Source: Reticulitermes lucifugus (taxonomy: Eukaryota > Arthropoda > Insecta > Blattodea > Rhinotermitidae). Taken from it: a stretch of 44,377 bases of DNA. The stretch is from NCBI GenBank assembly GCA_026260175.1, contig JAKCWW010000411.1, positions 70,100 through 114,476 on the forward strand, in the 5' to 3' direction. Below, piece after piece: positions 1 through 10,100 of this stretch. Each line of letters opens with the position of its first letter. The first letter of the stretch is position 1. The notes below the pieces were generated by a model. It searched no databases. It had not been told where the DNA came from and saw only the letters and a program-made list of their open reading frames with translations. A program made the position numbers and the translations under genes.

Positions 1-92
1 ATCCTTCCTTCTAACTTTCCTTCAATCACGTGTTTCAGAAGGCAGTTTCTAAGCAAGATGTGAGTTATCCTCTCTTCTTTTTATGTATGTTA
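1..92 (-). mobile_element. LINE family A fragment (C-terminal coding scrap)
   Basis: On the minus strand this stretch aligns base for base, with scattered mismatches, to about 42312-42410, which lies inside the longer LINE A copy at the other end of the window. It corresponds to the segment encoding the motif GHILRRNCLL in that copy. Here the frame is broken by several stops. The fragment runs off the left window edge, so its full extent is unknown. Homology is seen directly; the LINE assignment comes from the longer copy. Confidence 0.75.
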
Positions 93-189
93 ATATATGT
101 TGCAATTTCAGGAGACAGAAATGTGATCAAGAAAGAAGCTGAGAAGATTTTAAATATAAATACCTTACAATAGAAATATAACGCATGTG

Positions 190-530
190 GAATATAAAAG
201 CAAAGTGATACCAGGAATAACAGGGACAACTGGAACCATCTCAAAATTATTCAGAAAATACCTGGGAAAATACCTGGAAAATCCAGCAAAAAGAAACTAC
301 AGATAGGAGCCATACTAGGCACTGCACACACATACTTCAAAAAGTACTTACGTAAAAGTACAAAATATTCAAAATATGAAATAATATTACATTTACCATA
401 AGCTGTATCTACAGAACAGCTGCAATACTATACGTATATAACCTAGAAGCACGGATTTTTCGGATATGTAATTGTAAACACTCTGCATGAAGGTGATAAT
501 TAATAATAATAATGATAATAATAATAATAT
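190..530 (+). mobile_element. Decayed LINE 3' end (family D) with AAT tail
   Basis: Two short blocks in different plus frames resemble the C-terminal tail of a common group of animal non-LTR retrotransposon polyproteins. The first block, about 200-262, reads VIPGITGTTGTISKL. The second, about 297-354, reads LQIGAILGTAHTYFKKYLR. The known tail has a VIPVVIGATG-like block followed by an ELQ..ALLGTAHILRK-like block, so order and spacing fit. A frameshift separates them here and stops interrupt both. The segment ends in an AAT-type tract at 497-530, plausible as the 3' tail. It is a dead scrap; the clade is not assigned. Confidence 0.6.
497..530. repeat. AAT trinucleotide microsatellite
   Basis: About eleven TAA/AAT units with a GAT interruption. 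It sits directly after the LINE D remnant and may be that element's simple-sequence 3' tail rather than an independent microsatellite. Confidence 0.9.
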
Positions 531-784
531 GTACAAAAATGTAACCTATAGTAATCAGTCGTTAGGTTTTCTTTTCGATAGTTTTGTAAACCATATTCCT
601 GTTTACCTGTCCTTTGTAAAAGGCAAGTCAGTGTATTAAATGCTACCCGTTCAAAATGACAAATTTTTAGAGAGGTTTGTATCCCGTTTATTTCCAGAAG
701 AGTAATATAAAATTTTGAGGGATACGTAAATGTAATGTGTGAAAAAGTTCTAGCAATATAAGAGAACATACCAAATCCAGTGTA

Positions 785-1135
785 CTACAAATAAATTCTA
801 ATATGAATTGTATTTAATGGTAACCAAAAGGTAGCTCTTTCTGATCCTTGACTGAAATGTCTTTGATCCATGTTCCTTAGACTTACACATGCCCTTATTG
901 CGTGAAGAATATTAGGGTCGCCCTGCACGAAGAAGGCAATCCTACACGACTTCTGTAGTATAAGCCAGTCAGTCAGAGATATTGTTTTATCTCTGGGATA
1001 TTTTGGTTTTAGCTCTGTAACCACGGTCCACGAAAGAGTTCGCAGCACCCTCTGCAAACTGCCCCGGGTCACTGAGCCGATTGGCTGATATGACAGTTGC
1101 AAATATACTGCAGAATCTCTTCGTGACGTCACCAA
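785..1135 (-). other. Uncharacterised 116-codon open frame, probably repeat-derived
   Basis: This is the longest open minus frame in the first 5 kb and is more GC-rich than its surroundings. No signal peptide, membrane segment or family motif is recognised. The piece TISLTDWLIL near its middle resembles NISLSDWLII in another minus frame at about 38930-39000, and the nucleotides there are also similar. Two copies of one short segment suggest a dispersed repeat rather than a host exon. It may not be translated at all. Confidence 0.2.
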
Positions 1136-1996
1136 TACAGTTTGTGAGAAGAATGGAGGAAATAAATTATACTAGTATAATTCAATACAATGAACGACTC
1201 AGAAAGTAAATTTTGCCACAAGAGTATCTTCTTTGCGTTACTCATACTTGTGATTGGACCTATAAACAAAAATACGACATAACCATATGCTTAATAGAAT
1301 ATGTACATAATGTGCATGCAGGTAACTTCTTACACTCTGAAGATGGAGGCATCAGGGTCGCTGGAACTTTTGGTGTATCTCTACCAGTCTACAGCGTCGC
1401 ATACAGGAAGGCCGTAATCTTAATATTCATGGCCGTGAGAACTTAAAACAATTCACAGCTAACAGTATAAAAGTTTTTATTTAATTGAAACATCTATAAA
1501 TTTGTCACGACTGCTTAGGTGTAGCATTAGTGTGTACCTAAACAAGACTATTCATTTTGGAGATTACGGCAATAAATCTGCGACCACATATCGTTTGCAG
1601 TCTGACACACCAGCATTCAAATCCAATCCCGATACATGGCAATGATAACAGAGGTTTATGGTAAACCTGAACACGTTAAATCACATATTTCATTTAAATA
1701 GTAGCCTATTTAAAATTTCAGTTCATACTTTACGAGGACAAAGTGTGTCTCCATTAAAAGAACAATTATTTAAAGAAAAAGCAAATTTTTATTGCGAGGG
1801 TTGTGTTGAATACACAACAGCCTAATTTTAAATATGGTGGTACATGCGCTTACCAGTGGGCTTCAATGGGCTAAAAGAGCGCATGACACCTTTCCTGCCG
1901 AATAATATTTTTATACTGCTGTCTTACACACGAACATACAAATTTTCCATAAAATCATTATATCACTGACCGCTAATTGGGACAAAATCTTTTTAA
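1136..1996. other. No recognisable gene
   Basis: AT-rich sequence with only short chance frames. The one visible structure is a small perfect hairpin at 1800-1818: a 7-bp stem, GTTGTGT with ACACAAC, around a 5-nt loop. I see no promoter, RNA gene or repeat that can be defended. Confidence 0.5.
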
Positions 1997-2254
1997 ACTG
2001 TCCAGATTAGCTTTGTTATACACAGTGAAACGTCTCTTAAACGGAACCTGGGCATAAAGAAAATTTCTCTTTGGTGGAAAACGTTTAGACATCCGAGAAC
2101 ATGGAGTTCCGACGATCCATATTTCAAGTACCTGAATGAAAAGGAAGCTGCCACAACGGAAAAATTTCGGTCCCTTGCAGTTCTGATATGGACAGTTTTC
2201 ACTGTACCATCAATGATGAAGTTAACCGAATGTGACATCCGAATTTACGCGTAG
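1997..2254 (+). other. Unassigned 85-codon open segment
   Basis: The plus frame is open from just after a TAA at 1994 to a TAG at 2252 and reads as a balanced, protein-like sequence, with pieces such as SSDDPYFKYLNEKEA and EKFRSLAVLIW. There is no ATG at its left end. The opposite strand is also open over nearly the same interval (1993-2238), which weakens the case. It could be an exon or the remains of a transposon protein. No family is recognised. Confidence 0.2.
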
Positions 2255-2894
2255 AGAAAGTAGTGTTAAACCACACTTAAATTCCGTGAAAGTGCTGAAA
2301 TATGTAGTATAAATGTGGAATATCAGCCCTGTGTTTTAGACAATACAGCATTTTTGCAATTAAAAGAAGATAAAAACGCGTATGAACATCTTTGGTCTTA
2401 ATGTTGCGTCATATCAAATTGCAAACTTTAGAAATAAAAGATTCTGCAGTAGAATTTTTCCCCCACATTTCCTTTGCCAGTTTTAGTACCATCCTTTTCT
2501 TACCCTCCAAAGGGATTGGACCAATGTATGCATGGAGAAGGGGCTTTGGCGTGCATAGGGGTAAGGTTAGTCCAGGATACAGAAAAACCGATTCAACCTT
2601 CTTTAAAACCTTTCGTCGCCTATAAAATAAATCCTGAAATTAAATTTTGTTTTGAGGAGGTTAAAGAGCTATGTCGTAGTGAAATATTTCGGTCATGGTG
2701 TCTTACGGTATGTTAAAGTGACTATATATTTGAGAGAGATTTGTTACAATTGAATAGGATTAAATTATTTTAATATGCACAAGCGGAATTACAATATCAA
2801 TACTCTTTTCTGTTTTTATATATTAAAAAACTTCAGCCTGGAAGCTTAGAAACTACAGCATTAAAATCACCTTCTACTTCATCGCCAATTGTTT
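2255..2894. other. No recognisable gene
   Basis: Two overlapping short plus frames (2392-2716) have no family features. At about 2667-2692 the sequence resembles, in reverse complement, the hairpin at 8005-8026 (CGAAATAT followed by a CACTACGACATA arm). This suggests a relic of the same repeat. TTAAA-rich sequence follows up to the SINE. Confidence 0.4.
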
Positions 2895-3151
2895 ATTTTA
2901 TTGCCTGCAACAGCCTCACTTGGGCACAGGCCGCCTGTTTCTTGAGGTTTTTAGATCATACACAACTAGAAACACACACCCGGTAGAACTCCTCTGAACG
3001 CAAGATCAGCTCGTCGCAGAGGCCGCTACCTATACAACACACCATAAAGACAAGAGACGAATATCTATGCTATCAACGATATTCGAATCCTCAATCCCAG
3101 CAATCGAGCGGCAGCAAACTTACGCCTTAGCCCGCACGGCCATCGGGTTCG
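2895..3151 (-). mobile_element. tRNA-derived SINE, family 1 (copy 1)
   Basis: Read on the minus strand, the element begins with a tRNA-like head: an A-box region at about 3120-3150 and a B-box region ATTCGAATCCT at 3080-3090. A body shared with the copies at 28890 and 39146 follows, including TGTGTGTTTCTAGTTGTG-like and AGTGAGGCTGTTGC-like stretches. The insertion is framed by an imperfect 11-bp target duplication: GCCAATTGTTT at 2884-2894 and GCCATTTGTTT at 3152-3162. SINEs are transcribed by RNA polymerase III from the internal boxes and mobilised by a partner LINE. Mismatches among copies show old age. Confidence 0.8.
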
Positions 3152-3162
3152 GCCATTTGTTT

Positions 3163-3964
3163 CTTAGGTGGGATAAAATTTTCTTCTTCACAATCGTAGT
3201 AATACTTAATTTATGAAATGAAAAAGGAAGTGGATTACAAACAAGTAAGGAACTAATCTTATGTAGACGGAAATGGCATACCCTGCAGGAAGAGTGACAA
3301 ACTTACGAATTTCTGAACACAACTCACAACAAAGAAGTAGAGGACAATATGCGTAGATCTCCAGAAAGACCCTGGAAAATGGAATACGTGATGAGAAAAA
3401 GGAGAACTTCTTATCTCCTATCCTTAGATGGATGTCTGAAGGGGAGGCAGTTTATGCAGGAGAGAGTCTGATGGTGTCACCCGCGTTTTTCACAGTCAAC
3501 AACGAAGGCAATCTCAATTTCAAAATATTCAGAGTATGAAATTTAGAATAAATGTTCTGTATTTTAATATAATTATAATATTAATCCCATCCCTAAACAC
3601 CCTTTGTTATATTCTCTCTGTATAATTGTCTGTTTATTAATTTCCCTTTATTTTCATGCTTTTATTATCATCAGCTTATACCTCTGTAGTATCCCACTCG
3701 ACGTTGCTGCACGGTGCTTGAATTCAGCTCATTAACAGCCCCGCTACGTGAAACTTTGAACCCTTTTACCTGCGCCAAACATCAGAGCAGTCAGTACACA
3801 GAAGATAAACAAAACACCACAGCTGACGTCAGTGCACACCATGCACCGACTTTACACGTATCGTTATTGTTTTTAATTATACTGCCTTATTTCACGTTAA
3901 TATTTCTGAAGTAGTTCAAAAGAATTTCGGTATACACATCACAGTATTGTACTAAAAATAATAG
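3163..3964. other. No recognisable gene
   Basis: AT-rich flank with a plus frame at 3714-3914 that ends in a hydrophobic stretch but matches nothing I know. No repeat with another copy in the window was found. Confidence 0.4.
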
Positions 3965-4230
3965 AGACGTGATTGATATTTTGGATATTCTCCATTGTCT
4001 GAAGCTAAAAAACCTACAACGTTTCGGACATGAAATTTTTCTCTATCTTCAGGTAGAAAAGAGAGGGGGAGAACCTACTATTTTGGGCCTGTTAGAAAGA
4101 ACCATTTTCCATCTCTCTCTCATGGGCCGTAAGAAAGGGTTTTCCCTCTACCCTTTCCACTTGAAGACGGAGACATTTCCAGTCTCCGAATCGTGGGGGT
4201 TTCAACCTGGCACGAATAATGCCAAATATA
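3965..4230. mobile_element. Decayed fold-back element with two hammerhead-like motifs
   Basis: Two related blocks face each other. The left one (minus strand, 4013-4053) has CTGAAGATAG at its start and CCGAAACGTTG at its end. The right one (plus strand, 4160-4193) has CTTGAAGAC, a perfect 6-bp stem GGAGAC/GTCTCC at 4169-4174 and 4182-4187, then GAATCG. The flanking parts of the arms also align in reverse complement (AGGTAGAAAAG against CTTTCCACTT). The intervening segment at about 4075-4145 is the loop. The layout matches the other fold-back elements in the window. Edges are approximate and no clear target duplication was found. Confidence 0.5.
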
Positions 4231-5045
4231 ACAGTTACGTCTATTGCGATAAAGAATGCTTTAGACTTGAATCAGTAAATCATAATATATAACCTTCATT
4301 CCAAATTTCAGAAACAACTCATTGGCAGGCTTATAGCGATAGCATATTTGCAACCCCACATTCTCTCCTTCTCTTACGAAATTTGCGAGACTCATTCTAT
4401 AAAACCGTGTACATCAAATATAATTCCATACTAATTAGATCACATTAAGTTTATTTTAAGTTAGTTAATAAATAGAGCTGGTATCCTAAGAGACTGTTGG
4501 CATTAGTTACGTAATTAGCCTTTACAACTAAGTTTCCTGTTTAGTGCATATCGTCTTAGGTACAGGAACACAAGATGTCAGACGCAAACTGTGTACTGTA
4601 CACAGGATGAAATCGAGGTATAGTGATGGAACCTGTAAAGCCAGTTACAAACCCCGACAACAAAGTGTTCCCTCAGGTATCTCGAAAACTTTCTGCTTCT
4701 TACAGTTAATAGGGAAGGAGCGCTGTATTGTATTTCAGAAACTTCATATACAAGTCTGTGAGATGAATGTAATTCCACAGCTGGTGGGAGTAACCTATTC
4801 ATTATAAATACAATATCATCTACAGACTCATACGCGGAAGTTACTGTGAAAGGAGTAACATTTCAACGGATATTTTTTTCTTAGTAATGTAGTTTCCCCT
4901 CGAGTTCACTTTACCAGTACTCCACACTTAGCAATAATTATCTGTCCTTCATATTATATTCTGTACCTGATTAGCCATCACTTTATCATAACATTGGTGC
5001 TCAAAAAGAGGGAGTGGGAAGTTGAGTGGCAGATGAAGGAAATGT
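4231..5045. other. No recognisable gene
   Basis: Ordinary AT-rich sequence. Overlapping frames on both strands at 4544-4807 are mirror shadows with no family features. Confidence 0.4.
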
Positions 5046-5215
5046 GGGTATGGAACACTCGTGGAGTGGTACTGGTAGGTGAAAACTGAAGTCTTCAGAA
5101 AGGAACCTGTCCCAGTTTCAATTTATTCACGACAAATTCCAAGTGGACTTCTCTGGGATCAAATCTGTTCCTTCGCGATAAAAGGCAGTCCCACTTTGGA
5201 TCTTGTGTTTCCTCG
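5046..5215 (-). mobile_element. tRNA-derived SINE, family 4 (diverged copy)
   Basis: This interval aligns along its length with the better copy at 14985-15100. Shared landmarks in plus orientation are AACCTGTCCCAGT, a CACGACAAAT or CACCACAAAT block, and the B-box complement GGGATCAAATCTG or GGGATCGAACCTG. The tRNA-like head therefore lies to the right and the element is on the minus strand. The A-box part is too diverged to recognise. No target duplication was seen. Confidence 0.6.
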
Positions 5216-6867
5216 GGCAGTTGGTATCTTAGCTTAATAAAGAGAGGGCAATTTTTGATACCGTCCTCTACACAGTCGGATGGAAGTCCCGGTAATATAA
5301 CTAGTTAGGTCGGTAATACGAGGTCTTCTGTCAGGGTAATTTACGTGGTAGGTCCCTGCAGCGTCCGCTATCCAACTCCGACGATTCACAATTTACAGAT
5401 TGACACATTAACACATGGTTTATTTAAAACAATTTACTTTCATTGTTGTATACTAAGTGGTGAACACGGCACTTTGAATAACTCCGCATTTTCCAAAAGA
5501 AGTTTGTCATAAAATGTCCCAAAGTAACGGAACACTCAAACTTTGCGACCAGACTGTTCCAACGGCAAAAACGAAGACTTCTTACTTGCTGCATTCTCTT
5601 CACAAGTCGCAAAGTGAAGTTCCCATTCCCATATGCTAAAATGATTCCATTGGCCGAAACTTAAATTTAGAGAAACCTCATAAGCCGAATTAAACCTTTT
5701 GGAAAACTAAACCTGATCGGTTGCACTAATTTAAGCCGGTAGACCCCAAATCTACGATAGACGAATATTTTGGGGTGTTGCCCACTGGCACTTCCCACTC
5801 AAGGAATTATGCGCTTAAAAAGTTTCAAGTTTCGGGTTTCACTAAGAAACACCGAGCTGCTAAACTCCACTCAGCAAGAGAGTTGATGGATGATCTGCTC
5901 AGCGTTATTCTTTTGAATGCGTTAGCCGCACACATTCCGTCTCGCTCTCTTCCTTGGCTATCCTTATCCTACAGCCGAAAATTTCTTTCTAATTAAGTGA
6001 CCCAAAAGGAATTTATCTCAATAAGGCATGTTCAGGATTTGAACCCGAATCGCCGGTCCTGTTAAGAATTTGGACCTGAATGGCCGATAATATGATATTC
6101 TACAAACTACTCTTATTCTCATTACGCAAGAAATATTACATTGAATATTGCCTATAAATATATTTTTTATACAGGTCTACATTTTAAGGGATGTCACACT
6201 ATTCTATTATTTAGCACTGTTTCGTATTTAAAATATTCGATCCCAATAGTTGTCGCCAATATTTAAAACAAAACAAAGCACCACACAAAATATCTTAATA
6301 TAATTACAAACAATCACACAAATATAACAGTAGAGCCCGCTCTTGATATAATGTGAATATCAAAAATACTTCAGGTAATGGGCAGTCTTCCTTACAATAC
6401 CGGTGTTATAAATCATTGTGTACTTTTAAATTGTATGCCTATATCTAAAGATACGAAGAAAGTTACATAGCCGGAATTTAAACTTAAAAATAATTGTTCA
6501 AATTATATATAAATCCACCTTACTCCATTTAATTATATTGCTGTAGAAACACGTGCTCATGATGGAAGATCTAACTACTTGGCTTCTCACCTTGGTGACA
6601 GGCTCCATAAAATCTAATATGCGAGAGAAAACACCAAATTTTTCGAACCACAAAAAATGTTCGAAAAGAACGTTCACACACAGGAAGTTCCCTACATGTA
6701 AATAACCGCAGAGGTAACACCAATATAGGGACTTGCTTCATATATGTAAAATATTTTTTGTTGAAAAAGTTCTTAATTTCTCTTTAAAGTCTCGTTCTCT
6801 CTCAAAAAGTCTGTGCCTGTAGAGATCCGTAAGATACATTGTAATATGCTTAATATAAGAAGGAAAC
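5216..6867. other. No recognisable gene; small tandem duplication with a B-box-like core
   Basis: Mostly AT-rich unique-looking sequence with a few 60-75 codon chance frames. At 6036-6057 and 6066-6087 a 22-base segment is repeated in tandem at a 30-base spacing with about 17 matches. Its minus strand holds GGGTTCAAATCC, a good RNA polymerase III B box, so a tRNA-derived scrap is possible. Nothing else could be supported. Confidence 0.4.
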
Positions 6868-6877
6868 CATCCTTGTA

Positions 6878-7170
6878 TATAAAAAAAGGTCAAGGTAAAG
6901 CTATCCCATTACAGGGCTTCAGGATGTTGAGGCTCCCAGAATTTCTATAAAATCGGTACATAAAGGTAGTAAGGTTGTCAGCCCTACGCACCTGCCGCCT
7001 TTACCCCTAGTACATATCCCTGGAAATGAGTTAGACGCTGAGTCAACCCCAGAGCCATACTGCGGCCGGAAGGTTTAAGTCAATGAGAGATTCCAATGAC
7101 CCCATCGGGAATCGAACCCGCTGTCTTGCAGCTTGTAGCGCAATGCCTCAACCAACTGCGCCACCGCGTA
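6878..7170 (-). mobile_element. tRNA-derived SINE, family 2, with perfect target duplication
   Basis: On the minus strand the element opens at 7170 with a clear tRNA-like head. An A-box region GGCGCAGTTGGTTGAGG lies near 7150-7166 and a perfect B box GGGTTCGATTCCCG at 7107-7120. A unique body of about 200 bases follows and ends at 6881 in a run of seven T on the element strand. A 10-bp direct repeat, CATCCTTGTA, flanks it at 6868-6877 and 7171-7180, extending to 13 bp with one mismatch. The T-run end, rather than poly(A), resembles an RNA polymerase III terminator kept at the 3' end. Layout recalls tRNA-derived termite SINEs, but that match is from memory. Confidence 0.85.
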
Positions 7171-7181
7171 CATCCTTGTAC

Positions 7182-7699
7182 ATAGTCAGGCTAAGTATTT
7201 ATCTGTCGGTACGTACGTCAGAAAGGAGAGATGAATTGAAGGAGAAAATTGCAGCAGTAGAACGTATACTTGAGTCGGTATTACAGTGTCAAACTTTTTC
7301 GGAAAGCATTCGTGTATAACAGAATTCTTTAGTGTAATTTTTTTTGTATGAAGTTCTGCTTCTTTGTGCGAGTATAAATGTACATACTTTTTAAGTACTT
7401 TGTAAATTTCTCTTTTAATATAACTCCGTTGAAATTTCAACGGACACTGGGCTAGTTACAATTAACAGGGCAACTGAAAGTCACACTTGCCACTTTAACA
7501 TAGAAACATAAAGTGTAGAACGTATACATTAATTGCGTTATATGCGTAAAATACGAATTACTATACCTTCATATTCTGAAATATATGATAAAAAATATGG
7601 AGGAAAAGCGTTAGATGATATAGTCCTACTGTTAAAATAAATTTCACATTTAATTTAATAACATTACTCATGCTACTACAGCAGGTGTGCTTCAACATT
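7182..7699. other. No recognisable gene
   Basis: AT-rich flank between the SINE and the dispersed repeat. Short frames on both strands only. Confidence 0.4.
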
Positions 7700-7952
7700 A
7701 CTGAGGCATCTTCAGTTCATTTAAACACGACTGAATGCCATGCGGGGGAACAGGCAGAAAGTTCACGCTGGAAGTGGAATGAGATATCAGAATGAAGTAT
7801 GGATGGAAAGAGAGAAATAGAGAATTTGGGGAAGAGGAAACAGGCTTTGAACTGAGTGTAGCCTTCGACATTCGTACTGCGCTAGTACGATCATTTAGGT
7901 TACGTTCCGTACCAAAACTATCCATACGAAGTGGACCTCATTCAGAATGTCA
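7700..7952 (-). repeat. Dispersed repeat X, copy 1
   Basis: The reverse complement of this interval aligns over about 240 bases with 36594-36850. Landmarks kept in both copies, in the reverse-complement direction, are GAATGAGGTCCA, AAATGATC, CTAGCGCAGT, CAAAGCCT, CCCCAAATT, ACTTCATTCTG and CCCACTTCCAG or TTCCACTTCCAG. Identity looks like roughly 70 percent by eye. No coding potential or terminal repeats are evident, so the class is unknown. Confidence 0.7.
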
Positions 7953-7980
7953 GTGTGAAAGAAATTAGAATATTTGCTTG

Positions 7981-8032
7981 TATATGAAGCCGTTTTAAAA
8001 TGGCCGAAATATGTCGTAGTGACATACATATA
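7981..8032 (+). other. Double hairpin with hammerhead-like spacing
   Basis: TGAA is followed by a self-complementary GCCGTTTT/AAAATGGC (7989-8004), then CGAAA, then a perfect 6-bp hairpin TATGTC/GACATA around GTAGT (8010-8026). The order TGAA, stem II, CGAAA, stem III is that of a hammerhead ribozyme. The 5' core is degenerate (TATATGAA rather than CTGATGA), and the base after stem III does not fit the usual UH cleavage site. It is probably inactive or only a look-alike. A similar TATGTC-type arm recurs near 2667-2692. Confidence 0.35.
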
Positions 8033-8228
8033 TGGACGCTTGTTAACGCCTTAAAGGCGGAGAACAACATGAACTGTATTTTAAGATTCAGTTCGTACCG
8101 CGCAGTAAACAAACTTGTCTCGATTATAAAATGCAATCAATTCATGTTACTTGTTTTGAAACCAAGCAAAGGAGGTAAATTAAATCTGTGGGAAGACTGT
8201 AGAATTTCTGATTGTTAAAGCTGGTGTT

Positions 8229-9111
8229 CTAGTTTATGCTGATGATGTAAATATGTTGGGCGCAAGCGTACATGCTATAAAGAAAAACACAGAAACTTTA
8301 GTAGTCGATGGTAAGGAGATTGGTCTAGAAGTAAATGCTGAGATATCTAAGTACATGGTCATGTCTCGCATTTAGAATGCAGGACAAAATCACAAAATAA
8401 AGATAGATAATAAATCCTTTGAAAAGGTGGAAAAGTTCAAATATTTGGGAACAACCATAACCTATCGAAATTCCATTCAGGAAGAAATTAAGAGCAGATT
8501 GAAGTCGGGGAATGCTTTTTATCATTCGGTGCAGGATCTTCTGTCTTCCAGTTTTCTATCCAAAAATATAAAGATTAAGATATGCAGTACTATAATTTTG
8601 CCTGTTGTTTTTATGGGTGTAAGACTTGGTCTGCCACACTGAGGGAGGAACATAGGCTGAGGGTGTTCGAGAATAGGGTGCTGAGGAGGATCCTTGTGCC
8701 TAAGATGGACGAAGTAACAGGGGAGTAGAGAAGACTACATAACGAGGAACTTATGACCTATACTCATCACCAAATATTATTTGGGTTATCAAATCAAGAA
8801 GAATGAGATGGGCGGTTCATTAGCACGTATGGGTGAGGGGAGAGGTGCATACAGGATTTTGGTGGGGAGACCTGAAGGAAGGAGACCACTTGGAAGACCC
8901 AGGCGTAGAAGAGAGGATAATATTAAAATGGATCTTCAAGAGGTGGGATGGGGGCATGGACTGGATTGATATGGAGGATAGGGACAGGTGGCGGGCTCTT
9001 ATGAATGCAGTAATGAACCTTCGGTATCCATAAAACGAGGGGAATTTCTTGACTAGCTGACGACCTGGTAGCCTCTCAACGAGGACTCTGTTCCATGGAG
9101 TTAGTTAGTTA
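8229..9111 (+). mobile_element. 5'-truncated LINE family B with perfect 15-bp target duplication
   Basis: The copy starts in the reverse transcriptase catalytic region: VYADDVNMLG is encoded at 8232-8261, with the YADD box at 8235-8246. The rest of the C-terminal polyprotein follows: FEKVEKFKYLGTT near 8418-8456, [12 protein letters not shown] near 8890-8925, and [17 protein letters not shown] ending at a TAA near 9033. An in-frame stop lies near 8371, and a frameshift in the G-rich run near 8945-8955 separates the last two blocks. A short 3' UTR ends in TTAG repeats at 9101-9114. GTTAAAGCTGGTGTT occurs exactly at 8214-8228 and 9112-9126, so 5' truncation on target-primed reverse transcription is directly visible. 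The protein is dead. Confidence 0.92.
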
Positions 9112-9139
9112 GTTAAAGCTGGTGTTACATAAAACAACC

Positions 9140-9300
9140 AATATACTTTAAAGGGTTAAATGGGCACCGGATCCTTTTCCGGTCGTAGAGTGGGAGGGGA
9201 GTGAAGGTGACCTCTCACATTCATCAAGTGCCAAGGTTAAGAATGAGTGGATCTGTATCTCTACTCCCTCTACATACCTTCATGGCTTGGACAGTAACAA
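9140..9300 (-). repeat. Possible dispersed short repeat
   Basis: The minus strand carries TTAACCTTGGCACTTGATGA followed by GGTCACC, a GACCGGAAAAGGATCCGGTGCC block and CATTTAACCC. This order resembles a widely scattered repeat with CTTGACC..GGCACTAGAATGAG and a CGGGAAAGACCCGGTAC block, as I remember it. There is no second copy in the window to confirm it. Confidence 0.3.
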
Positions 9301-10070
9301 CTTTACGTTTTTCTTTAGCTTTGAAGTGTTAATTGTATATAAAAACACACTGAAGGTGGCTAAATAGAGCCGAATCAAATTCAGTCGTGTAATAGTGTGG
9401 TAGCAGAATCACTGGGATTAAACAATTCATGGAATGTATTGCAATATTAAACACGGTCATCAAATAGAAGGGGCAGGATATCATTTGAAGTTTACGGGAT
9501 GGTTCTGCAGAGGGGAGGATTAAAGCCGGTACGGCAGATACAGTTCTTCTTCTTCTTTCTATGGGCCCGTCGGCATTCGCTCCGGATGCACCGCAGCCTT
9601 AGGCTTAATGTGCTCAAGTTGACAAATAAATAAGTTTTTCTGCCAGTGTTCATTTTGACACGTAGCATATACGGCTTGTGTACTCGTATGTCTTTACACA
9701 TAAGAGGATATTGATAACCTTATTTTTCTCATGGCCTTTTCTTTAGGATTTTATTGAAGAGAATTTCGTATTTTAAGGCCAAATTAACTTTCCTTAACTC
9801 TTTAAAGACTTCTGGTAAGTATGCTTTCAGTTACTCGAAAAAATTAAAATTCAAAAAATTCAGTGCACTGTTATAAATGCTGCGTTGCCAAGTTTGCTGG
9901 TATGCGCACGTGTAGGTAGTTGTTAAAAAAACCCTGTCTACAAATACGTAACATCTGCTTTAATTTAACATAATCTACTTTCCCTGCGATAGGTAGATTG
10001 TACAATACTAGATCCAACAAATTACACAATCCGTAATAAATAATCATTTGTCACTTATGTTCCTCTTACA
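9301..10070. other. No recognisable gene
   Basis: AT-rich flank with one GC-richer patch at about 9530-9620. Only chance frames are seen. Confidence 0.4.
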
Positions 10071-10100
10071 TGTTTCGACACCTACAAGGTCATTATCAGG
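10071..10100 (-). other. Isolated hammerhead-like motif
   Basis: On the minus strand CCTGATAATGACC is followed by TTGTA, then GGTGTCGAAACATG. GACC can pair with GGTGTC (one bulge), giving the order CUGAURA, stem II, GAAAC. The sequence after it continues toward AGTGACAAA, as it also does after the motif in the right arm of the element at 24478-25178. That hints at distant kinship. Element borders are not visible. Confidence 0.4.

Noticed and set aside
499..530. CRISPR-like regular repeats.
   Set aside because: This is a trinucleotide microsatellite without spacers.
4544..4807. Overlapping open frames on both strands (87 and 74 codons) as a possible gene.
   Set aside because: The frames mirror each other, have no family motifs, and no splice or start context supports them.
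7107..7166. A functional tRNA gene on the minus strand.
   Set aside because: The A and B boxes are good, but the 3' acceptor half is replaced by SINE body and the whole unit has a target duplication.
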